Of a DNA stretch of 13,754 bases, positions 1-5,392 are shown one piece after another; within the stretch, counting starts at the first letter, position 1, and the number at the start of each line of letters is the position of its first letter. The stretch spans positions 1-13,754 of the forward strand of contig CAZOJP010000046.1 of NCBI GenBank assembly GCA_964580155.1, given 5' to 3'. Source of the DNA: Intestinibacillus sp964580155 (GTDB taxonomy: Bacteria > Bacillota > Clostridia > Oscillospirales > Butyricicoccaceae). The position numbers and the translations under genes are program-made. The notes beneath the pieces are model-generated. The model saw only the letters and a list, made by a program, of their open reading frames with translations, did no database searches and was not told the origin of the DNA.

Positions 1-2
1 AG

Positions 3-815
3 CACACGACGCTGCACCTGCTGTACAGCCGTTTCTGGCACAAGTTCCTGTATGACATCGGTGTCGTGCCGACCAAGGAACCATATCAGAAGCGCACCTC
101 ACACGGCATGATTCTGGGAGAAAACGGCGAAAAAATGTCCAAATCGCGCGGAAACGTCGTCAACCCCGATGAGATCGTGGACGCTTACGGCGCGGATACC
201 ATGCGCCTGTACGAAATGTTCATCGGTGACTTTGAAAAGGCCGCGCCGTGGTCGCCCAAATCCATCAAGGGCTGCCGCCGCTTCCTCGAGCGCGTGTGGA
301 ACCTGTCCGCGCAGCTCACCGAGGGCGAAAGCTATTCCGCGCAGCACGAGGTGCTCATGCACAAGACCATCAAAAAGGTCGGCGAGGACATCGAAAACCT
401 CAAGGCAAACACCGCGATTGCCGCGCTGATGAGCATGGTGAACGAATTTTACGACAAGGGCGTCAACCGTGCGGAGTACAAGACGCTGCTGGCGCTGCTG
501 TGCCCGTTCGCGCCGCACATCGCGGAGGAGCTGTGGCAGGAGGTCGGCTACGGCTACGAGAGCGCGTTTGGCGTGCTGGCACGCGAGTCCTGGCCCGCGT
601 ATGACGACGACAAGACCACGGAGTCCGCAATCGAGATTGCGGTGCAGGTTTGCGGCAAGCTCAAGAGCACGATCAAGCTGCCGGTGGACTGCGAGCAGCA
701 GCTTGCAATCGACACCGCGATGGCGGACGAAAAGGTGCAGCGCGCGATTGAGGGCAAGCAGGTCGTCAAAACCATCGTGGTGAAGAATAAGATCGTGAAT
801 ATCGTTGCAAAATAA
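3..815 (+). CDS. leuS: Leucyl-tRNA synthetase, C-terminal part (5' end outside the window)
   Basis: Class Ia aminoacyl-tRNA synthetase that charges tRNA-Leu in the cytoplasm. The frame is open from base 3, and its first visible residues (HTTLHLLYSRFWHKFLYDIG) match the end of the LeuRS catalytic core. The KMSKS ATP-binding loop is encoded at 132-146 in the context GEKMSKSRGNVVNPDEIV, as in bacterial LeuRS. The alpha-helical anticodon-binding domain follows (PFAPHIAEELWQ near 505-540). The short C-terminal domain ends in KTIVVKNKIVNIVAK, typical of the LeuRS tail. The stop is TAA at 813-815. About 270 residues are present of a usual 800-880, so most of the Rossmann fold and the editing domain lie upstream. 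No terminator precedes the rpsU promoter 14 bases later, so leuS transcripts could run into the rpsU leader. The family assignment is very secure. Confidence 0.97.
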   Translation, partial: HTTLHLLYSRFWHKFLYDIGVVPTKEPYQKRTSHGMILGENGEKMSKSRGNVVNPDEIVDAYGADTMRLYEMFIGDFEKAAPWSPKSIKGCRRFLERVWNLSAQLTEGESYSAQHEVLMHKTIKKVGEDIENLKANTAIAALMSMVNEFYDKGVNRAEYKTLLALLCPFAPHIAEELWQEVGYGYESAFGVLARESWPAYDDDKTTESAIEIAVQVCGKLKSTIKLPVDCEQQLAIDTAMADEKVQRAIEGKQVVKTIVVKNKIVNIVAK

Positions 816-828
816 TTGTTGGTTACCC

Positions 829-857
829 TTGACAAAAACCGATAAAAACGATATAAT
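829..857 (+). promoter_or_regulatory. Sigma-A promoter for rpsU
   Basis: A perfect TTGACA (-35, 829-834) and a perfect TATAAT (-10, 852-857) are separated by 17 bases, the ideal spacing. The expected start of transcription is near 864. This would make the rpsU leader about 100 nt and gives S21 a strong promoter independent of leuS. Confidence 0.9.
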
Positions 858-863
858 AACCTT

Positions 864-967
864 ACGGTTTTGTGTAGGGAAGAAGTATCTCTGCACCCGT
901 AATCTAAAAAGGGTCGCAACCGCGCCTTTTTTGCGTTCATCCGGAACGCGCGGAGGGAGGGAAAACG
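864..967 (+). promoter_or_regulatory. Structured rpsU 5' leader with attenuator-like hairpin
   Basis: Three adjacent hairpins fill the leader. Hairpin A pairs 872-880 with 888-896 (9 bp with two G-U wobbles and a 7-nt loop). Hairpin B pairs AAAAAGG (906-912) and CGC (915-917) with GCGCC and a T run (922-931), loop AACC, and resembles an intrinsic terminator. Hairpin C pairs GCGTTC (933-938) with GAACGC (944-949). The ribosome-binding site GGAGGGAGGG (952-961) follows at once. CCGCGC at 920-925 could instead pair with GCGCGG at 948-953, which would break B and C and cover the first bases of the ribosome-binding site. The pairings are read directly from the sequence. A regulatory role is inference; hairpin B could simply terminate leuS read-through. 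Confidence 0.45.
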
Positions 968-1150
968 ATGTCGGAAATCCGCATTAAGGAAAATGAATCC
1001 ATCGACAGCGCACTGCGCCGATTCAAGAGATCCTGCGCCAAGGCGGGTACGCTTTCCGAGCTCCGCAAGCGCGAGCACTATGAGAGCCCGAGCGTCAAGC
1101 GCCGCAAGAAGTCTGAGGCAGCACGCGCAAAGAAGAAAAAGTTCAAGTAA
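968..1150 (+). CDS. rpsU: 30S ribosomal protein S21
   Basis: Small basic protein of the 30S subunit, placed near the 3' end of 16S rRNA and the anti-Shine-Dalgarno region, with a role in translation initiation. It has 60 residues, the usual size for Firmicutes S21. The N-terminus (MSEIRIKENESIDSALRRFK) carries the family pattern of 'I.V..NESID.ALRRFK'. The arginine/lysine-rich tail ends in KKKKFK. The ATG at 968 has a very strong site, GGAGGGAGGG, ending 6 bases upstream. The gene is monocistronic, with its own promoter and a terminator 11 bases after the stop. In many Firmicutes rpsU lies next to yqeY, but here nothing follows on the same strand. The call is secure. Confidence 0.97.
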   Translation: MSEIRIKENESIDSALRRFKRSCAKAGTLSELRKREHYESPSVKRRKKSEAARAKKKKFK

Positions 1151-1160
1151 GAACCTAGGA

Positions 1161-1189
1161 AAGGCGAAGCCGCAAGGCTTCGCCTTTTT
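1161..1189 (+). terminator. Intrinsic terminator of rpsU
   Basis: An 11-bp perfect stem pairs AAGGCGAAGCC (1161-1171) with GGCTTCGCCTT (1176-1186). The loop is the GNRA-type tetraloop GCAA, and a T run follows. Confidence 0.93.
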
Positions 1190-1500
1190 GTGTACTTTTT
1201 GTGTGCAAAAGATGGACGATTATGGAGAGTTTGTTGCAAAATGTCAATGATTTGTTTGCAAAGCGTGCACACATTTGACAAACTTTATACCCATTCATGC
1301 GATATGATAGATGCAGATCACGGGAACAAAACTCCGCGAATCAGCCACTTTTTTTAAATCTGTCAGCCCGGCCGTGGGACGGAATACCGCGCGGTCGGGA
1401 TTTGGCAGTCCAACAACAATGGGGCGCGACACACGGAAAAGGCATCACGCGGCCGCACGCAAAGCGGAGCCGACACGCCTTCCCTCCGCTGCCCTTCAAG
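1190..1500 (+). other. Non-coding stretch with possible promoter and structured RNA
   Basis: No reading frame here has a convincing ribosome-binding site or a recognisable product. There is a TTGACA at 1275-1280 and a TATGAT at 1303-1308, but they are 22 bases apart, so they are not a good pair. From about 1360 the plus strand can fold. CCCGGCCG (1367-1374) pairs with CGGTCGGG (1392-1399) around an inner CGG/CCG hairpin (1380-1389). GGCAG (1404-1408) pairs with CTGCC (1489-1493). CCGC (1453-1456) pairs with GCGG (1464-1467). A terminator hairpin with a good plus-strand U tract follows at 1501-1541. This layout would suit a small RNA of about 230 nt, but it matches no family I can name. GC-rich DNA forms chance stems easily, so confidence is low. 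Confidence 0.25.
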
Positions 1501-1541
1501 AAAGACGCCCGCGAAGCACAGACTTCGGGGCGTCTTTGTTT
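1501..1541. terminator. Bidirectional intrinsic terminator
   Basis: AAAGACGCCC (1501-1510) and CGAAG (1512-1516) pair with CTTCG (1523-1527) and GGGCGTCTTT (1528-1537), with one bulged G and a 6-nt loop. On the plus strand the stem runs into GTTTTATT. On the minus strand it ends in TCTTTCTT, directly after the SpoVAF-like gene's stop codon at 1541-1543. It can serve both directions. Confidence 0.75.
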
Positions 1542-2954
1542 TATTGGCTGCGGATGCCCGGCCGGAACAGCTTGCGCCACAGCACCTTGCCATCAAACGG
1601 CAGAAGCGGATAGAGATAGCTTGTCCCGGCAAAGGTTTTGGTGCGCACGAGCAGGGCGCAGATGAGCACCAGTCCGATTATCAGCCCCCAGAGACCGAAG
1701 ACGTAAACCGCGATGAGCAGCGCAATGCGCATGAATTTGAANNNNNNNNNNCAGCTCCCACGAGGGCTGGTTGTAGCTGCCAAGCGCGACGATCGCCATA
1801 TAGAGCATGGGCTCGGCGGAAAACCAGCCGCTTTTGACCGCAAAATCACCGACCACGATGCCCGCGACAACCGAGAGCGAGGTCGTGAGCATGCTCGGGG
1901 TGTTGATCGTCGCAAGCTTGAGGCCGTCGATGCCGATTTCGAGCAGGAGAAGCTGCCAGAAAACCGGTACAAACGGATTTTCCTGCAGCGCAACGAAGGA
2001 AAGCCAGTCGGGCACCCACTGCGGATTCTGGGTGAGCAGCAGCCAGCACGGTGTGAGCAGCAGCATGAGCAGCAGCACAAAAAAACGGGTCAGGCGCAGA
2101 TAGGTGCCGGTCAGGGGCGGAAAGTAGTAGTCGTTCGCCTCCTCCATCACGTCAAAAATGGAGGTCGGCAGCATAATAGCGGCGGGGGAGTTGTCCACAA
2201 GCAGCACGACATCGCCCTCGAGCAGCTGCGCCGCGGTCGTGTCCGGCCGTTCGGAATATTTGAATTTCGGCAGCGGATTCCACCATTTATGCGGCAGCAG
2301 CACCTCGGCAAGGCTCTCCTGGTTCATGGTCAGCGCATCAACATGCGCATTTTCCAGCTTACACCTGATTTTGCCGAGCAGCACCTTGTCCACGCGGTCG
2401 TCCATGTAGCACAACGCGATGTCGGTTTTGGAGGCCGCGCCGACGGTGAAGCTCTCAAAGCACAGCTGCGGCGAGCGGATGCGCCGCCGAAGGAGCGCAC
2501 AGTTGAGCACCATCGTTTCCACGAAGCCGTCGCGCGAGCCGCGAAAGGTCTTGTCTTTTTCAGGCTCCGCAGTATCGCGCTGCGGATAGGTGCGGATGTC
2601 GAGCAGAATCGCCTGTGCAAAGCCGTCGATGAGCAGCGCGGTCTGCCCGCTTAAAATGGCGGTGAGAAGCTTGTTCTCGCACGGCTCAAGCGCAACCTCA
2701 CAGTAGGGCATACCCCGGCGGGAAAAGACCTCGGCGGACGCAAAGGCGCTTTCATCCAGTGTGTAGAGAAATTCCATGATTTTCTCGAACAGCGTATCCT
2801 TAACAAAGCCGTCGATGAGGAAAAATGCCGCCTGCCGTCCGCCGGCAAAGGTCACCTCGCGCACAACGATATCAAAATTGCGATCGGTGCGCAGCAGTGC
2901 ACGCAGACGCGGCATGCTGACAGACAGGCTGGAATATAATTTGGGCATCATCAT
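1541..2954 (-). CDS. spoVAF: SpoVAF/GerA-family spore germination membrane protein (contains assembly gap)
   Basis: Member of the GerA/SpoVAF family, integral proteins of the spore inner membrane linked to germination and dipicolinate release. Before the gap there are 401 residues. A soluble N-terminal half is followed by the signature LLVDNSPAAIMLPTSIFDV (about 251-269) and DYYFPPLTGTYLRLTRF (about 275-291). Hydrophobic segments follow near 291-307, 333-350, 358-372 and 381-396, with TPSMLTTSLSVVAGIVVGD and ALGSYNQPSWEL as in SpoVAF. After the 10-N run the protein resumes as FKFMRIALL...FGLWGL and ends LVRTKTF...YLYPLLPFD, the usual SpoVAF tail. The two parts are offset by one frame only because the N run is 10 long. 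About 475 residues in total fits the family (480-500). There are three tandem ATGs (2954, 2951, 2948) after AAAGGA; 2951 or 2948 has better spacing. It lies 33 bases after bofA. SpoVAF is favoured over a GerAA receptor subunit, but no other spoVA gene is nearby. Confidence 0.85.
1742..1751. other. Assembly gap (10 N)
   Basis: A run of ten N inside the SpoVAF-like gene. On the minus strand an intact Leu codon ends at 1752 and an intact Phe codon begins at 1741. The true missing length must therefore be a multiple of three if the gene is intact. Aligning to the family from memory suggests about 4-6 lost residues. Confidence 0.95.
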
Positions 2955-2973
2955 CAGTCCTTTAATGAAAGAA

Positions 2974-2988
2974 GGGCGGAAAGCGCCC
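2974..2988 (-). terminator. Weak hairpin between bofA and the SpoVAF-like gene
   Basis: On the minus strand GGGCG and CGCCC pair around the loop CTTTC, followed by TTCTTTC. The 5-bp stem overlaps the bofA stop codon. It could lower transcription of the second gene or stabilise the bofA message. The U tract is weak and this may not be a real terminator. Confidence 0.25.
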
Positions 2989-3251
2989 TATGTAAGCCCC
3001 CAGGACAGCAGCAGCAGCAGCGGCACGCCTGCCGGACCGAGCAGCGCCACCACAAACGTATTTACGAGATTGACGCCGACCGTCACCCCGAGGAAGGAGC
3101 CGAATACGTTCGCAACGAGCAGCCCCAAAAATCCAAGCCCCACATGGATGCACGTCTTGAGCGCCCAGCGGAGCGGCGCGAACAGCGCGCAGAACGCGAG
3201 CAGGATAAAAAGCCCCAGAACACCATATACCAAGTAGGAACCGACCTCCAT
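2988..3251 (-). CDS. bofA: Pro-sigma-K processing inhibitor BofA
   Basis: In Bacillus, BofA is a small membrane protein of the mother-cell and forespore membranes that, with SpoIVFA, holds the SpoIVFB protease inactive until the forespore signals. The product here has 87 residues, the same as B. subtilis BofA. It has an N-terminal transmembrane helix (YLVYGVLGLFILLAFCALF, about residues 6-24) and a second hydrophobic stretch (about 37-53). The C-terminal region (NLVNTFVVALLGPAGVPLLLL) matches the family's 'N..N...V..LG.PG..LL' pattern. I chose the ATG at 3251 over a TTG seven codons upstream because AAGGGGG lies 7 bases before the ATG, and because the TTG would fall at or before the likely transcription start. 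It is followed after 33 bases by the SpoVAF-like gene, so the two may form a sporulation operon. No spoIVF genes are in view. Confidence 0.9.
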   Translation of the reverse strand: MEVGSYLVYGVLGLFILLAFCALFAPLRWALKTCIHVGLGFLGLLVANVFGSFLGVTVGVNLVNTFVVALLGPAGVPLLLLLSWGLT

Positions 3252-3273
3252 TTGCCACACCCCCTTCCGCAAT

Positions 3274-3302
3274 AGAATATGAAAAAAACGGCGCGGTTAT
3301 GC
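3274..3302 (-). promoter_or_regulatory. Putative sigma-E promoter for bofA
   Basis: On the minus strand GCATAAC (3302-3296) lies 14 bases before CATATTCT (3281-3274). This resembles the mother-cell sigma-E consensus of roughly GNATATT, 14 bases, CATACANT. The predicted start is near 3266, giving a leader of about 15 nt that just includes AAGGGGG. Bacillus bofA is sigma-E dependent, which supports the reading. Confidence 0.6.
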
Positions 3303-3321
3303 GCGCGGCGCCTCAGGTCAT

Positions 3322-3350
3322 TTGACGAAGCGGGAAAAATAGATTATAAT
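3322..3350 (+). promoter_or_regulatory. Sigma-A promoter for the parE-parC operon
   Basis: TTGACG (3322-3327) and a perfect TATAAT (3345-3350) are 17 bases apart. The expected start is near 3357. It is divergent from the bofA promoter, and 19 bases separate the two -35 elements. Confidence 0.88.
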
Positions 3351-3381
3351 AGACTTATCTGTGAATAAATAGGTGAATTGG

Positions 3382-5376
3382 ATGAAAAAAAGTACCACAC
3401 AATATGGAAATGCCAGCATTTCCTCGCTCAAGGGCGCGGACCGCGTTCGCAAGCGCCCGGGCGTCATCTTCGGCTCGGATGGGATTGAGGGATGCGAGCA
3501 CGCGGTATTTGAGATTTTGTCGAACTCAATAGACGAGGCGCGCGAGGGCTACGGCGATTGCATCACGATTACGCGCTATGCGGATGCCTCCATCGAGGTT
3601 GAGGACCGCGGCCGCGGTGTTCCGGTCGACTGGAACCCGAACGAGAAGCGCTACAACTGGGAGCTTGTCTTTTGCGAGCTGTATGCAGGCGGAAAATATA
3701 AGAACGACACCGGCGAAAGCTATGAGTTTTCGCTCGGGCTGAACGGTTTGGGCACCTGCGCGACGCAGTACGCCTCGGCGTATATGGACGTGACCGTCGT
3801 GCGCGACGGCTTCGAATATACGCTGCACTTTGAAAAGGGTGAAAACCGCACGGGCACCGAGGAAGGCTTTGTGAAAAAACCGGCGGGCAGCAAAAAAACC
3901 GGCACGGTCATCCGCTGGAAGCCCGATTTGGAGGTCTTTACCGACATCAGCATTCCGGTCGATTACTATCTCGACGTGCTCAAACGGCAGGCGGTCGTCA
4001 ACAACCGTCTGCGCTTTGTGCTGCGCAATCAGGTGGACGGCGCGTTTGAAACGACCGAGTTTTGCTATCAAAACGGCATCGTTGATTATGTCACCGAGCT
4101 GGCGGGGGAAAATCCGCTGACCGAGGTGCAGTTCTATGAGGCGGAAAAGCGCGGGCGCGACCGCGCGGACAAGCCCGAATACAAGGTGAAGCTGTCGTGC
4201 GCGTTTTGCTTTTCCTCCGCGGTCAGCCATATTGAGTATTATCACAACTCCTCCTGGCTCGAATACGGCGGCTCGCCCGACAAGGCGGTGCGCTCAGCAT
4301 TTGTCTCCGCGATTGACGGCTACCTCAAGCAAAATAACAAATACCAGAAAAACGAAAGCAAGATTTCCTATCAGGACGTATTTGACAGCCTGATTTTGAT
4401 TACAAACTGCTTTTCTACCTATACTTCGTACGAAAATCAGACCAAAAAAGCGATTACGAATAAGTTTATCCAGGAAGCGATGACCGAATACCTCAAGGCG
4501 GGGCTCGAGGTCTACTTCATTGAAAACAAGGCGGAAGCGGACAAGATTGCGGAGCAGATCCTCATCAATAAGCGCAGCCGCGAGCAGGCGGAAAAGGCGC
4601 GGCTCAACATCAAAAAGAAGCTTTCCGGCAATCTGGACGTGGCAAACCGCGTGCAAAAGTTCGTCGACTGCCGCACAAGGGACACCGCGCGCCGCGAGCT
4701 GTACATCGTGGAGGGTGACTCCGCGCTCGGCTCGGTCAAGCAGGGACGCGACAGCGAGTTTCAGGCGATTATGCCCGTACGCGGCAAGATTCTCAACTGC
4801 CTGAAGGCGGATTTTGACAAAATTTTCAAAAATGACATCATCACCGACCTGCTCAAGGTGCTGGGCTGCGGCGTGGAGGTGCGCGGCAAGGCAGCGAAGG
4901 ATCTTGCATCGTTCGATCTTGCGTCGCTGCGCTGGCACAAGGTGATTATCTGCACCGATGCCGACGTCGACGGCTTCCAGATTCGCACGCTTATCCTGAC
5001 GATGATTTATCGCCTTGTGCCCACGCTCATCGAGCAGGGCTATGTCTATATTGCCGAATCCCCACTTTACGAGATTGAATACAAGGGCAAAAGCTATTTT
5101 GCCTTTGACGAGGGCGAAAAGGCCGCCATTCTCAAAAAATTCGAGGGCAAAAAGCTGCTCATCCAGCGCTCTAAGGGTCTGGGCGAAAACGAGGGCGACA
5201 TGATGTGGGAAACCACGATGAATCCGGAGACGCGCCGCCTCATTCGCGTGTGTCCGGAGGATGCGCAGGCGACAAGCGATATGTTCGACCTGCTGCTGGG
5301 CGAAAACCTCGCGGGACGCAAGGAGTACATTGCAGAAAACGGCCACCACTATCTTGATTTTGTCGATATTAGTTGA
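3382..5376 (+). CDS. parE: Type IIA DNA topoisomerase ATPase/TOPRIM subunit (ParE/GyrB-like)
   Basis: ATP-hydrolysing subunit of a type IIA topoisomerase, which passes one DNA duplex through another together with the ParC-like partner encoded next. It has 664 residues, close to ParE (about 640). Motifs in order are the GHKL ATPase residues E44 and N48 in EILSNSIDEA, D75 in EDRGRGVPVD, AGGKYKND at 102-109 and GLNGLGTCATQ at 119-129. The TOPRIM motifs are IVEGDSALGS (442-451, E444), CTDADVDGFQIR (524-535, D526 and D528) and RSKGLGENEGD (596-606). The tail MWETTMNPETRRL is conserved. Two motifs are unusual: GLNG replaces GLHG, and EGDSALGS replaces EGDSAGGS. The ATG at 3382 is preferred over the GTG at 3373 because AGGTG sits 6 bases before the ATG. 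The parC-like gene starts 16 bases after the stop. It is probably an accessory Clostridia paralogue and not the main gyrase. Confidence 0.92.
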   Translation: MKKSTTQYGNASISSLKGADRVRKRPGVIFGSDGIEGCEHAVFEILSNSIDEAREGYGDCITITRYADASIEVEDRGRGVPVDWNPNEKRYNWELVFCELYAGGKYKNDTGESYEFSLGLNGLGTCATQYASAYMDVTVVRDGFEYTLHFEKGENRTGTEEGFVKKPAGSKKTGTVIRWKPDLEVFTDISIPVDYYLDVLKRQAVVNNRLRFVLRNQVDGAFETTEFCYQNGIVDYVTELAGENPLTEVQFYEAEKRGRDRADKPEYKVKLSCAFCFSSAVSHIEYYHNSSWLEYGGSPDKAVRSAFVSAIDGYLKQNNKYQKNESKISYQDVFDSLILITNCFSTYTSYENQTKKAITNKFIQEAMTEYLKAGLEVYFIENKAEADKIAEQILINKRSREQAEKARLNIKKKLSGNLDVANRVQKFVDCRTRDTARRELYIVEGDSALGSVKQGRDSEFQAIMPVRGKILNCLKADFDKIFKNDIITDLLKVLGCGVEVRGKAAKDLASFDLASLRWHKVIICTDADVDGFQIRTLILTMIYRLVPTLIEQGYVYIAESPLYEIEYKGKSYFAFDEGEKAAILKKFEGKKLLIQRSKGLGENEGDMMWETTMNPETRRLIRVCPEDAQATSDMFDLLLGENLAGRKEYIAENGHHYLDFVDIS

Positions 5377-5392
5377 TTTAAGGTGAAAATGA

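Noticed and set aside
1366..1395. T-box-like string (ATACCGCG preceded by GTGGGACGGA), with a terminator downstream.
   Set aside because: The required contiguous TGGNACCGCG is interrupted by extra bases, no specifier loop is evident, and no synthetase or amino-acid gene follows on the plus strand.
1457..1465. ACGCAAAGC, as found in the c-di-GMP-I (GEMM) riboswitch.
   Set aside because: The remaining GEMM elements (GGCAAA and the tetraloop receptor) are missing and no gene follows, so it is likely a chance match.
1297..1665. A 122-codon plus-strand frame in the intergenic stretch.
   Set aside because: It has no ribosome-binding site, is low-complexity Arg/Pro/Ala sequence, and runs through the terminator into the 3' end of the convergent gene.
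3252..3272. TTG start for bofA, seven codons upstream.
   Set aside because: The ATG at 3251 has AAGGGGG at proper distance and gives the usual 87-residue length; the TTG lies at or upstream of the predicted transcription start.
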